The notes under the pieces were generated by a model, which made no database searches, was not told the origin of the DNA, and saw only the letters and a program-made list of their open reading frames with translations. Below, piece by piece: positions 49,332 through 57,983 of a DNA stretch of 64,000 nucleotides. Source of the DNA: Amycolatopsis xylanica (GTDB lineage Bacteria > Actinomycetota > Actinomycetes > Mycobacteriales > Pseudonocardiaceae); NCBI RefSeq assembly GCF_900107045.1, contig NZ_FNON01000001.1, forward strand, positions 1,240,001 to 1,304,000, written 5' to 3'. Every line of letters begins with the position of its first letter. Positions within the stretch are counted from its first letter, which is position 1. Both the position numbers and the translations under genes were made by a program.

Positions 49332-50030
49332 TCACGGGCTCTTCAGTTCTTCAAGGCAGAGTGCCTTGGTGGTGGGGAGCAAGCCGCCTGACTTCGACCA
49401 GCGCAATACCGTCTTGGCGGTGGGGACCGAGGCGCAAGTGCTCGTGTCGCCGGGGATCGCGATTGACGGGGCGTCTTCGATCGCGGCGACCTTGTAGTCG
49501 GCTTCGGGGCCGCACTCGATCTTCTTGGCGTCGTCGGTGCCGGAGCGCTTGAGGCAGTCGCCGACCGCGGGCATGCGCTCGCCGGGGTTCTTGAGGTTCT
49601 CCAGGCAGTACAGGGTGCCGGTGCCGCCGGATTTGCCGTACCAGAACGTCGCGTCGGTGTTGGGGAAGGGGTCGCAGGCCGAGGAGAACTTGACCGACAA
49701 CTCGTTCTGGTCCTTCACGACGCCAGAAACCTTGTAGTTGGCGTCAGGGCCGCAGTCGACACTGGAGATGCTGTCGGCGTCGTTGCTGTTGCCCTTGAGG
49801 CAGTCGCCGACGTCGTGGCTGGCCGAGGAGAACGAGCCACCGGAGAACACGCGCACCCCGAGGACGATCAGGCCGATCACGATGGGGATGGCGAACCGCA
49901 GCAAGACTTTGAGGCCGCGCTTCGGCTTGGCGGGCTGTGCCGGGGCGGGCGGGGCCGGCGGGAACTCGGGAAGGGAAGCAGGCGGCGGGGGCGGGAATTC
50001 GGGCTGGCCGGACTGCGGTGGCGTGGTCAT
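49332..50030 (-). CDS. Membrane-anchored protein with two LppU-like Cys repeats
   Basis: From ATG 50030 (GGGGAACACT upstream) the 232-residue protein has a Pro-rich cytoplasmic start (MTTPPQSGQPEFPPPPPASL), one transmembrane helix (LRFAIPIVIGLIVLGVRVF), and two similar outer domains. The first has VGDCLKGNSNDADSISSVDC GPDANYKVSGV...LYCLE, the second VGDCLKRSGTDDAKKIECGP EADYKVAAI...LCLEE. Their four cysteines probably form two disulfides each. Function unknown; related in style to the protein at 17404. Confidence 0.8.
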   Translation of the reverse strand: MTTPPQSGQPEFPPPPPASLPEFPPAPPAPAQPAKPKRGLKVLLRFAIPIVIGLIVLGVRVFSGGSFSSASHDVGDCLKGNSNDADSISSVDCGPDANYKVSGVVKDQNELSVKFSSACDPFPNTDATFWYGKSGGTGTLYCLENLKNPGERMPAVGDCLKRSGTDDAKKIECGPEADYKVAAIEDAPSIAIPGDTSTCASVPTAKTVLRWSKSGGLLPTTKALCLEELKSP

Positions 50031-50342
50031 AGTGTTCCCCAGGGTGAAAGTCGATCGTAGTGCGCTCACTCTAGGTGATGACTCTCGTCTGGTATGACCC
50101 GATTCCCCAACAGCGTCCGTTATCACACCCCGCCGGACGTCCGCCGACGATGGTCGTGAGCGTGGCGACCGGTCATTGGCCGGAAGTCGCGGATGGCGTC
50201 GCGGGAACCTGACCCTCCTGAGCCGTCCGGTCCGCACGCACGCCACCTCCGTAACGCTCAGCGTGACAGAAGTCCCGTTCGTTACGCGCCGGCCCTCCCC
50301 AGTGCGCGCAAAACCGGCCTACCCAAGTCCGTTGGCGGTGCG

Positions 50343-50415
50343 CCGGTTCGTCCACGTGAGCGCCACTTTCACAACGCTCAACGTTGTGAAAGTGGCGCTC
50401 ACGTGGACGAACCGG
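50343..50415. repeat. 34-bp perfect inverted repeat with 5-nt loop
   Basis: CCGGTTCGTCCACGTGAGCG... (50343-50376) is exactly complementary to 50382-50415; the loop is CTCAA. It lies upstream of an operon rather than at a gene end, so it does not look like an ordinary terminator. Confidence 0.9.
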
Positions 50416-50444
50416 CCCGAGGTGAACGCCGAATCACCGGAATT

Positions 50445-50504
50445 CTCTGTACGTAGTACGGCGTTGTGTTATCGTGGTTGTCGTACAACGTACAGAGTGA
50501 GGGG
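50445..50504 (+). promoter_or_regulatory. Operator/promoter element of the ABC transporter operon
   Basis: CTCTGTACGT (50445-50454) and ACGTACAGAG (50488-50497) form a 10-bp inverted repeat. The downstream part, CGTACAACGTACAGAGTGAGGGG, recurs with few changes at 52283-52305. AGGGG is the ribosome-binding site for GTG 50512. Confidence 0.6.
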
Positions 50505-50511
50505 TTTCTGG

Positions 50512-51462
50512 GTGGGCAATCCCGAATACGCGGTCGTCACCGACGGGCTGCGGAAGAACTATGGCGACGCTGTCGCCTTGCGGGGAATCGATCTGGCGGT
50601 GCCTGCGGGCTCGGTGTGCGGGCTGCTCGGGCCGAACGGCGCTGGCAAGACCACGACCGTGCGGATTTTGAGCACGTTGCTGCGCTACGACGGCGGGCGG
50701 GCCGAGGTCGCCGGGTTCGATGTGGCGCGCCGGGGCGCCGATGTGCGGCGCAGTATCGGGCTGGTCGGGCAGCACGCGGCGGTGGACGAGGTGCTCAGCG
50801 GCAGGCAGAACCTGGTGATGTTCGGGCGGCTGCATCATCTGCGGCCGCAGGCGGCGCGGCGGCGTGCGGATGAGCTGCTGGCCGAGTTCGGGCTCGACGA
50901 GGCAGGCGGGAAGCCGGTGAAGCAGTACTTGGGCGGGATGCGGCGGCGGCTGGATCTCGCGGCGGGGTTGCTGCTGTCGCCCGCGGTGCTGTTCCTGGAC
51001 GAGCCGACGACCGGGCTGGATCCGCGCGGGCGGGCCGAGGTGTGGGCGGCCGTGCGGTCGCTGGTGGCCGGGGGCATGACGGTGCTGCTGACCACGCAGT
51101 ACCTGGAGGAGGCCGATCAGCTCGCGGACCGGATCGCGGTCGTCGACCACGGCACGGTCATCGCCGACGGGACGCCGGCCGAGCTCAAGTCGGCGCTGGG
51201 CGGTGACCGGATCGAGGTGGTGCTGCGGACCGGTGAGGACGCGTCGCGGGCGGCGAAGCTGATCGGGGCGGCGCTTGGCGCCGAGGTGGCGGCCGATGCC
51301 GAGACCTACCGGGTCAGCGTCGCGGTGGCGGACCGGGTGCGGGCGCTGACCGAGGTGACCAGGGCGCTCGACGAGGCGGGGGTTCCCGCGGACGACATCG
51401 CGCTGCGGGGGCCGACGCTCGACGAGGTCTTCCTGCGCCTGACCGAGAAGGAGAACGCATGA
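50512..51462 (+). CDS. DrrA-like ABC transporter ATPase
   Basis: The 316-residue protein has Walker A LLGPNGAGKTTTV, signature YLGGMRRRLDLAAGLL, Walker B VLFLDEPTTGLDPRG and the DrrA-type C-terminal domain ending in GPTLDEVFLRLTEKE. DrrA ATPases power export of drugs or hydrophobic products. GTG 50512 lies 7 nt after AGGGG. It overlaps the permease gene by 4 nt. Confidence 0.94.
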   Translation: MGNPEYAVVTDGLRKNYGDAVALRGIDLAVPAGSVCGLLGPNGAGKTTTVRILSTLLRYDGGRAEVAGFDVARRGADVRRSIGLVGQHAAVDEVLSGRQNLVMFGRLHHLRPQAARRRADELLAEFGLDEAGGKPVKQYLGGMRRRLDLAAGLLLSPAVLFLDEPTTGLDPRGRAEVWAAVRSLVAGGMTVLLTTQYLEEADQLADRIAVVDHGTVIADGTPAELKSALGGDRIEVVLRTGEDASRAAKLIGAALGAEVAADAETYRVSVAVADRVRALTEVTRALDEAGVPADDIALRGPTLDEVFLRLTEKENA

Positions 51463-52250
51463 GCGCGCTGCGCTGGGCTGTCGAGGACAGCTGGACGGTG
51501 ACCCGGCGCTACCTCATCCATCTGGGGCGGCAGCCGGAACAGCTCGTGATGCTGGCGGCGTTCCCGATCCTGCTGGTGCTGATGTTCGGGTACCTGCTCG
51601 GTGGCGGGATGACGGTACCGGGTGGCGGGAACTACCTGGAGTTCCTGATGCCGGGCATGTTCGCGATGACCATGGGATTCGGCATGGCGGCGACGATGAT
51701 CGCGGTGCTCGACGACGCGTCGAAAGGCGTCACCGACCGGTTCCGCTCGCTGCCGATGGCGCCGTCGGCCGTGCTGGTAGGGCGGAGCCTGGCGGACATG
51801 GTCAGCGCGGTGATCGCGCTGGCGGCGGTCGTCGGGAGCGGGTTCGCCGTCGGGTGGCGGCCGCATGGCGGTCTCGGCGCGACGCTGGGCGCGTTCGGGT
51901 TGCTGCTCCTGCTGCGGTTCTCGCTGCTGTGGGTGGGGATCTACCTGGGGTTGAAGATCCGCACGCCGTCGTCGGTGACGCTGGTGCAGACGCTGGAGTT
52001 CCCGTTCGGGTTCCTGTCGGGGGTGTTCGTCGCGACGAGCACGATGCCGGCGTGGCTGGGCACTATCGCGGACTGGAATCCGTTGTCGTCGACCGCGGGC
52101 GCGGCGCGGGAGCTGTTCGGCAATCCCGGCTGGGGCGGGGATTCGTGGATCACCGGGCACGGCGTGCTGATGGCGGCGGTGTGGCCGGTGGTGATCCTCG
52201 CGGTGTTCTTCCCGCTGTCCGTGCGCGCCTATCGCGGGCTCGGGGCGTAA
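51459..52250 (+). CDS. ABC-2 type permease (DrrB-like)
   Basis: The 263-residue protein has six predicted membrane helices with an ABC-2 signature region (FPFGFLSGVFVATSTMPAWLG, WNPLSSTAGAARELFG). It pairs with the upstream DrrA-like ATPase (ATGA overlap). The substrate is unknown; export of a drug, lipid or metabolite is typical. Confidence 0.93.
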   Translation: MSALRWAVEDSWTVTRRYLIHLGRQPEQLVMLAAFPILLVLMFGYLLGGGMTVPGGGNYLEFLMPGMFAMTMGFGMAATMIAVLDDASKGVTDRFRSLPMAPSAVLVGRSLADMVSAVIALAAVVGSGFAVGWRPHGGLGATLGAFGLLLLLRFSLLWVGIYLGLKIRTPSSVTLVQTLEFPFGFLSGVFVATSTMPAWLGTIADWNPLSSTAGAARELFGNPGWGGDSWITGHGVLMAAVWPVVILAVFFPLSVRAYRGLGA

Positions 52251-52282
52251 CGATCTTCAGGTGCCACACGACAAGCCAGTAT

Positions 52283-52305
52283 CGTACTTTGTACAGAGTT
52301 AGGGG
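52283..52305 (+). promoter_or_regulatory. Second copy of the CGTAC-N3-GTACAGAG element
   Basis: CGTACTTTGTACAGAGTTAGGGG matches CGTACAACGTACAGAGTGAGGGG at 50482-50504 in 18 of 23 positions. It directly precedes the SNF2 gene start, so the SNF2/SWIM pair and the ABC operon probably share a regulator. Confidence 0.6.
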
Positions 52306-52310
52306 TGTGG

Positions 52311-54983
52311 GTGACTTTTCCCGGATATGCGGCGGTGTTCGAAGCGGGGGATCCGCCGAGGTCGGGCCGGATGGTCTTCTGGTCGCCGGAGGGCGGCGCG
52401 CTGCCGTCCGGCGAGGCGGGATCGGTGACCGTGATGCTTCCCGAGGGCGCGCGGACCGTGCCCGCGGTGCGGCTGGGCGTCGACGCGGCGGCGCCGATGC
52501 TGCACGCGGCGCGGAACCAGGCCGGGGCGCACCGGTCGGTGGTGTTCTGGGGTGCGCTGGTCGACGCGGCGTGGCGGCTGGCCGCGCGCGGGCGGCTGCT
52601 GCCGGGGGTTTCTGCCGACGGGTTCGACGCGTGGCGTGCCGGTCCCCTCGCCGCCGACGAGTCCGGCCATCTGCGTGCGCTCGGTGAGGCGATGCCGCCG
52701 GAGGCCAGAGCCGTCACGCCGGACGGGCTGCTCGCCGACGCGCACGGTTTGACCAGGGACTTCGTGGACGCCGTCGTGGACGGACTGCCGCGAACACCGG
52801 CGGCCGTACGGCTGGCCGGTGCGCCCGCGTTCGCGGCGAAGGCTCCGCACCGGGTGCCCGAGCTGCGAGGGTGGGCCGATGAGGTCGCGGCCGGTCTCGA
52901 CGCCGGGGTGCGGCTGTCGCTGCGGATCGAAGGCGACTTCGAAGGCGACTTCGACGGAGCCGAGTTCCGGGCGGTGCTGCAGGTGCACAGCCTGGCCGAT
53001 CCGGCGCAGGTCAGCGACGCGGCCGAGCTGTGGGCCGACGGCGCTGGGCCGAGAGCGCGGATCGACACGCTGCTGGCGGTGCGGCGGGTGGCGCGGGTGT
53101 GGCCGGTGCTGGAGCAGCTGCTGCACGCTGCCGTGCCCGACGCGGTCCGGCTCACCGACGCCGATCTCGGGGAGCTGCTCGGCTCGGTGCTGCCGCGGCT
53201 GGCGGCGATCGGTGTCGAGGTGCGCTGGCCGAAGGACCTCGAGCTCGGGCTGACCGCGCGGGCCGTGGTCGATGCCGGCGAGTCGGCGGGTGAGTCGTTC
53301 TTCGGCGCGGACACGCTGTTCGGGTTCGACTGGCAGCTCGCGCTCGGCGACGGCGCGCTGACCGAGGCGGAGATGGATCAGCTGGCCGAGGCGCATCGGC
53401 CGGTGGTGCGCCTGCGCGGGCGGTGGCTGCTGCTCGATCCGGCGCTGGCGCGCAAGGCCCGTGACCGGGCGTTGAAGCCGCTCACCCCGATCGACGCGCT
53501 GGGTGCGGCGCTGACCGGGACCGCCGACATCGAGGGCGAGCGGGTCGACGTCGTCTCGAACGGCTGGCTCGAAGCGTTGCGCGCGCGGCTGACGGAGGCG
53601 CCCGAACCGGCTCCGCAGCCCGCCGCGCTGGCCGCGACGCTGCGCGATTACCAGCTGCGCGGGCTGAACTGGCTCGACCGGATGACCTCGCTCGGGCTGG
53701 GCGGGTGCCTGGCCGACGACATGGGCCTGGGCAAGACGATCACGCTGATCGCGCTGCACCTGCATCGCGCGTCCGGGCCGACGCTGGTGGTCTGCCCGGC
53801 GTCGCTGCTGGGCAACTGGGAACGCGAGATCCGCCGGTTCGCGCCCGGTACCGCGGTGCGGCGGTTCCACGGCGGCGAGCGGTCACTCGACGACGTGACC
53901 GACGGGTTCGTGCTGACCACCTACGGGACGATGCGGCTGGACGCCGAGCGGCTGGCGGGCCCGCGGTGGGGTCTGCTGGTGGCCGACGAGGCGCAGCACG
54001 TCAAGAACGCGCGGTCGGGCACGGCGAAGGCGTTGCGGCGGATCCCGGCGCAGGCGCGGGTCGCGCTGACGGGCACGCCGGTGGAGAACAACCTCTCCGA
54101 GTTGTGGGCGCTGCTGGATTGGACGACGCCGGGACTGCTGGGCTCGCTCGGGTCGTTCCTGACGCGCTGGTCGGACGATCTGGACGGGTTGTCGCGGCTG
54201 GTGCGCCCGTTTCTGTTGCGGCGCAAGAAGACCGACCCGGGTATCGCGCCCGAGCTGCCGCCCAAGACCGAGACGGACCGGCCGGTCGGGCTCACCAAGG
54301 AGCAGGCCGGGCTGTACGAGGCGGTGGTGCGCGAGACGCTGGCGCAGATCGCCGAAAGCGACGGGATGGCGCGGCGCGGGCTGGTGATGAAGCTGTTCAC
54401 CGGGCTCAAGCAGATCTGCAACCACCCCGCGCAGTACCTCAAGGACGGCGGGCACGCGGCCGGGCGGTCCGGGAAGCTCGAGCTGCTCGACGAGCTGCTG
54501 GACACGATCCTCGCCGAGGACGGCGCGGTGCTGGTGTTCACGCAGTACGTGACGATGGCGCGGATCATCGAGAGCCATCTCGCCTCGCGCGGGATCACCA
54601 CGCAGCTGCTGCACGGTGGCACTCCGGTGCCGAAGCGGGAGGAGCTGGTGCGCCGGTTCCAGGCCGGTGAGGCGCCGGTGTTCCTGTTGTCGCTCAAGGC
54701 GGCGGGCACCGGGCTGAACCTGACGCGGGCCGATCACGTCGTGCATTTCGACCGCTGGTGGAACCCGGCGGTGGAGGACCAGGCGACCGACCGCGCCTAC
54801 CGGATCGGGCAGACGCGCCCGGTGCAGGTGCACCGGCTGATCGCCGAGGGCACCGTCGAGGACGGGATCGGGGCGATGCTGCGGGGCAAGCGCGCGCTCG
54901 CCGACGCCGTGCTGGCCTCGGGTGAGGCCGCGCTGACCGAACTGACCGACGCCGAACTGGCCGAGCTCGTGGAGTTGCGATGA
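52311..54983 (+). CDS. SNF2-family helicase-like ATPase
   Basis: The roughly 890-residue protein has a bacterial SNF2-associated N-terminal region and a RecA-like pair: Walker A DDMGLGKTIT (about residue 470), DEAQ box VADEAQHVKN (about 557), and the helicase C domain with VFTQYVTMARIIESHL and DRAYRIGQTRPVQVHRLIAEGT. SNF2 proteins translocate on double-stranded DNA. GTG 52311 is preferred (AGGGG 5 nt upstream) over GTG 52305. It overlaps the SWIM gene by 4 nt. Confidence 0.93.
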   Translation: MTFPGYAAVFEAGDPPRSGRMVFWSPEGGALPSGEAGSVTVMLPEGARTVPAVRLGVDAAAPMLHAARNQAGAHRSVVFWGALVDAAWRLAARGRLLPGVSADGFDAWRAGPLAADESGHLRALGEAMPPEARAVTPDGLLADAHGLTRDFVDAVVDGLPRTPAAVRLAGAPAFAAKAPHRVPELRGWADEVAAGLDAGVRLSLRIEGDFEGDFDGAEFRAVLQVHSLADPAQVSDAAELWADGAGPRARIDTLLAVRRVARVWPVLEQLLHAAVPDAVRLTDADLGELLGSVLPRLAAIGVEVRWPKDLELGLTARAVVDAGESAGESFFGADTLFGFDWQLALGDGALTEAEMDQLAEAHRPVVRLRGRWLLLDPALARKARDRALKPLTPIDALGAALTGTADIEGERVDVVSNGWLEALRARLTEAPEPAPQPAALAATLRDYQLRGLNWLDRMTSLGLGGCLADDMGLGKTITLIALHLHRASGPTLVVCPASLLGNWEREIRRFAPGTAVRRFHGGERSLDDVTDGFVLTTYGTMRLDAERLAGPRWGLLVADEAQHVKNARSGTAKALRRIPAQARVALTGTPVENNLSELWALLDWTTPGLLGSLGSFLTRWSDDLDGLSRLVRPFLLRRKKTDPGIAPELPPKTETDRPVGLTKEQAGLYEAVVRETLAQIAESDGMARRGLVMKLFTGLKQICNHPAQYLKDGGHAAGRSGKLELLDELLDTILAEDGAVLVFTQYVTMARIIESHLASRGITTQLLHGGTPVPKREELVRRFQAGEAPVFLLSLKAAGTGLNLTRADHVVHFDRWWNPAVEDQATDRAYRIGQTRPVQVHRLIAEGTVEDGIGAMLRGKRALADAVLASGEAALTELTDAELAELVELR

Positions 54984-56089
54984 ACGATCGGGTACGGGGT
55001 TTCCCGGCTTTCGGCGTGGTCAAGCGCGGCGCCGGGCGGTTCGCGCGGTCGTGGTGGGGCCAGGCGTGGATCAAGGCGATGGAGGACAGCGCGCTCGCGC
55101 TCGACCCGCTCAAGCGGGGCAGGCGGTTCGCCTACGCGGGACGGGTCGGCACGATCACGGTCAGCCCGGGGCGGCTGAGCGCGACCGTAGACGGCAGCCC
55201 GGACGGGTTGTTCCAGACCCGGGTCACGCTGGCGCGGCTCAGTGACGCCGACTGGGAGAGGTTCCTCGACCGGGTCGCGGCGCGGGCGTCGCATCTGGCG
55301 GCGTTGCTGGACAAGGACATGCCGCGGGATCTGGTGTCGGCCGCGGAGGACGCCGGTGTGGAGCTGCTGCCGGGGATCGGTGACCTGGAGCCGGAGTGCG
55401 ACTGTCCCGGCTGGGAGTTGCCGTGCGAGCACGCGGCGGCGTTGTGTTATCAGGTGTCGTGGCTGCTGGACGCGGATCCGTTCGTGTTGCTGCTGCTGCG
55501 CGGACGTGGTGAGCGTGAGCTGCTCGACGCGCTGAACCTGCGCAACGCTCCGCCGGTGCAGCGGCGCGGGGTCAGCGGTGAGGTGGCGTACGCGCGGGAG
55601 TTGCCGCCGCTGCCCGAGCCGCTGGGCGCGGGTGTGTTCACGCCGGTGGAGTTGCCACCAGGGCCTGAGGTGGCGCCGTTGGTCGCGAACGCGGCCGAGC
55701 AGGCGCGGCGGCTGCTGGCGGGGGAGCCCGCGCTGGATCTGCGGCAGGACACGGTCCGGCTGGCGGCGTCGGACGCGGGGTTGCGCGCGCGGTACCCGGA
55801 GCTGGACCGGGCCGCGGTGGCGTGGTCCTACGGCGGGCTGGCGGCGGTGAAGACGCTGGAGTCGCCATGGACCCCACCGAAGCAGGCCCAGGCCCGTGCC
55901 ACGGCCGTCCTCGAAGCGGACGGCCACGTCGTGGAGGTCTCGCGCAACCGGTTCACGCTGGCGGACCGGGACCTGCAGCTGCGGCTCGGTCGTGACGAGC
56001 GCTGGTATCCCTACCGCGACCACGACGGCGAGTGGTGGCCCGCAGGCCCGCCCGCCGACCTCCCCACCCTCCTGGCAACCCACGCCTAA
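54980..56089 (+). CDS. SWIM zinc-finger protein
   Basis: The 369-residue protein has the SWIM motif CDCPGWELPCEHAAALCYQ (CxC...CxH) near residue 138. The N-terminal region (FARSWWGQAWIKAMEDSALA) is typical of the SWIM partners of bacterial SNF2 proteins. The pair is often conserved side by side; a role in DNA or nucleoprotein remodelling is likely but undefined. ATG 54980 overlaps the SNF2 stop. Confidence 0.93.
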   Translation: MNDRVRGFPAFGVVKRGAGRFARSWWGQAWIKAMEDSALALDPLKRGRRFAYAGRVGTITVSPGRLSATVDGSPDGLFQTRVTLARLSDADWERFLDRVAARASHLAALLDKDMPRDLVSAAEDAGVELLPGIGDLEPECDCPGWELPCEHAAALCYQVSWLLDADPFVLLLLRGRGERELLDALNLRNAPPVQRRGVSGEVAYARELPPLPEPLGAGVFTPVELPPGPEVAPLVANAAEQARRLLAGEPALDLRQDTVRLAASDAGLRARYPELDRAAVAWSYGGLAAVKTLESPWTPPKQAQARATAVLEADGHVVEVSRNRFTLADRDLQLRLGRDERWYPYRDHDGEWWPAGPPADLPTLLATHA

Positions 56090-56090
56090 A

Positions 56091-56143
56091 GGGCTCGTGA
56101 GTGTTTAGACCGGTTAGAACCGGCCGTACCACTCACGACCCCT
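56091..56143. repeat. Palindromic repeat family A, copy 6
   Basis: GGGCTCGTGAGTG to CACTCACGACCCC with the TTTAGACCGGTTAGAACCGG core. It directly follows the SWIM gene stop codon at 56089. Confidence 0.85.
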
Positions 56144-56160
56144 GAGCTGGGCAAACGTGG

Positions 56161-56206
56161 GTCGTGTGCGTTGCGGGCGGTGAGAAGCGCCCGCAACGCG
56201 CACGAC
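56161..56206. terminator. Hairpin between convergent genes
   Basis: GTCGTGTGCGTTGCGGGCG pairs with CGCCCGCAACGCGCACGAC (19 bp, one G-U) around an 8-nt loop. It ends 3 nt before the stop of the DUF4865 gene at 56210. Confidence 0.75.
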
Positions 56207-56209
56207 GTC

Positions 56210-56791
56210 CTACAGGCGGCCGGTGGGCAGGGTGGCCAGTTCGGGCGTCGAGAGGTGCAGGACCTGCCAGCGTTCGCCTGAGCCGGGCGGCGCGTCGCCA
56301 GTCCAGAGGGTGAAGTGGACGAGTTCCCAGTGGCGCGGGTCGATCGCCAGCGCGGCCGAGTGCACTGTGGACAGTGCGGCGCGGTCGCGGAGTTCGTCGT
56401 GGGCGGCGGCCAGCGCGGGCGCCGGGTCGGACCAGGCGGGCAGCGTCTCGGTGCGCAGGGTCGCGGTCTGGGGGAGCGAGCCATGGGCCGCGCCGTGTTC
56501 GAACGCGACGCCGGTCCAGTGCCGCACCGACGGCCGCCCGAAGTCGTTGATGATGCCCTGGAACCCGGCGCCCCACAGGAAGGCGTTCATGCCAGCCAAG
56601 GTGTTCCACAGATAGAACGGCGCGTACTGGTTGACCGGCGAGCCGTCGACACCGCGCTCGCGGACGCCGTATGCCTTCAGGCCCAGGCCGGGAAAGTCGT
56701 CGAGCAGGTGTCCCCTGGACGCGACCCGGTGCCGGATGATGTCCATGTCGTAGTCGGCGGGCAGGGTGATCTGGTACTGCATCGCGTACAT
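56210..56791 (-). CDS. DUF4865 family protein
   Basis: The 193-residue protein starts MYAMQYQITLPADYDMDIIR and contains FPGLGLKAYGVRERGVDGSP VNQYAPFYLWNTLAGMNAFL and GFQGIINDFGRPSVRHWTG, the DUF4865 pattern. These proteins are commonly paired with TetR regulators and may be ligand-binding or monooxygenase-like. Its start overlaps the TetR stop (TGATG). Confidence 0.85.
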   Translation of the reverse strand: MYAMQYQITLPADYDMDIIRHRVASRGHLLDDFPGLGLKAYGVRERGVDGSPVNQYAPFYLWNTLAGMNAFLWGAGFQGIINDFGRPSVRHWTGVAFEHGAAHGSLPQTATLRTETLPAWSDPAPALAAAHDELRDRAALSTVHSAALAIDPRHWELVHFTLWTGDAPPGSGERWQVLHLSTPELATLPTGRL

Positions 56792-57345
56792 CAGGCGGTT
56801 CCCTTCAGCAGCGCGAGCACCCCGGTGACGGCCTGGTCGAACGGTTCGGCCGAGTCCGCGGCGCGCGCCAGCACGTAGCCGCCCTGCAGCACGGCGACGA
56901 TCGTCGCGGCCGTGGTGACCGGGTCGAGGTCGAGCTCGCCGCGCTCGCGGCCTTCGGTGAGGACGTCGGCGAGTTTTCCGCGCAGCCAGGCGAAAGTCTC
57001 GTCCAGCGGCGCGCGCAACGTGGGGCTGGCGATGATGTCGGGGTCTTGGGCGAGACGGCCGATCGGGCAGCCCGCCAGCACATCGCGTTCGCGGCGCAGG
57101 TAGGCCTCGATGCGGTTGACCGCGGTGTCGTCGGCCGAGAGCAGCTGATCGGCCAGCGCCCGCAATTCGGCCGCGCTGCGGGTCAGCGCCGCGCGGGCGA
57201 GGTCGGGTTTGCCGGTGAAGTGGTGGTACATGCTGCCCTGTCCGGCGCCCGCCCGTTGCTGGATGGCTTTCGGGCTGGTGCCGACGTACCCGCGCTCGCG
57301 CAGCAGCTCCTGGGTGCTCGTGATCAACCGCTCGGCCGTGTCCAT
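56791..57345 (-). CDS. TetR-family transcriptional regulator
   Basis: From ATG 57345 the 184-residue protein has the HTH AERLITSTQELLRERGYVGT SPKAIQQRAGAGQGSMYHHF TGKPDLA and a helical ligand domain. A dyad just upstream of its start is a likely operator. It is coupled to the DUF4865 gene, which it probably controls. Confidence 0.93.
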   Translation of the reverse strand: MDTAERLITSTQELLRERGYVGTSPKAIQQRAGAGQGSMYHHFTGKPDLARAALTRSAAELRALADQLLSADDTAVNRIEAYLRRERDVLAGCPIGRLAQDPDIIASPTLRAPLDETFAWLRGKLADVLTEGRERGELDLDPVTTAATIVAVLQGGYVLARAADSAEPFDQAVTGVLALLKGTA

Positions 57346-57353
57346 GCGGTCAG

Positions 57354-57373
57354 TGTACATACCAGTAGGTACA
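57354..57373. promoter_or_regulatory. TetR operator candidate
   Basis: TGTACATACCAGTAGGTACA has TGTAC/GTACA outer arms and TACC/GGTA inner arms. It begins 9 bp upstream of the TetR start codon. Confidence 0.6.
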
Positions 57374-57377
57374 GGAC

Positions 57378-57983
57378 TCAGCCGTATGCGCGGATGACGC
57401 CCCCGGTGCTCTCCCCTTCGACGCACGACAGGTAATGGCCGACCAGCTCGTCCATCGGCACCGGCCGCATACCGGGGAACCGCTCACCGAACGTCTCGGC
57501 CGAATCGCCCACCAGCGTCGGACTGACCACGTTGACCCGCATGCCCCTCGGCAGCTCGAGTGCCGCCGACAGGACGAAGCTGTGCAACGCGCCGCTGATG
57601 ACACCACCACCGGTGACCCCGGGCCACGCCTGATCGGCGAAGATCCCCGACGTCAGCGTGAACGAGGCGCCATCGGCACAGTGGCGCTGCCCGGTGAGCA
57701 CCAGCTCGGCCTGCCCGAAGAACTTCGCGCGCATGTTCTCGGCCAGCGCTGCCGATGTCAGCGTCGCGAACTCGTCGAGCGCGCCGTGCGCCCCGATGCT
57801 CACGACCCCGTCCACCGCCCCGACCTCGCGGTACATGGCCTCGATCGCCGCGGGCGACGCCAGATCGACGCGGACCTCGCCCGAAGCCCGCCCGGCGACG
57901 ACGACGTCGTGCCCGCGTGAACGCAGCGCGGGCACCAGACGACGGCCGATGGTCCCCGCGCCACCGACGATGACGATCCTCAT
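57378..57983 (-). CDS. Short-chain dehydrogenase/reductase
   Basis: The 201-residue protein starts MRIVIVGGAGTIGRRLVPAL (a TGxxGxxG-like NAD(P) loop), carries the Asn region VDGVVSIGAHG and the C-terminal VNVVSPTLVGDSAE. It is short for an SDR and the YxxxK motif is not obvious (SGALHSFVLSAAL stands there), so catalytic competence is uncertain. ATG 57983 overlaps the XRE regulator's stop. Confidence 0.82.
   Translation of the reverse strand: MRIVIVGGAGTIGRRLVPALRSRGHDVVVAGRASGEVRVDLASPAAIEAMYREVGAVDGVVSIGAHGALDEFATLTSAALAENMRAKFFGQAELVLTGQRHCADGASFTLTSGIFADQAWPGVTGGGVISGALHSFVLSAALELPRGMRVNVVSPTLVGDSAETFGERFPGMRPVPMDELVGHYLSCVEGESTGGVIRAYG

Larger units (their letters stand above)
50031..50511. 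other. Intergenic region with a long palindrome
   Basis: No gene is supported in these 480 bases between divergent genes. It contains an imperfect dyad around 50248-50280 (CGTAACGCTCAGCG), the 34-bp-stem palindrome at 50343-50415, and the operator-like element at 50445-50504. Confidence 0.5.
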
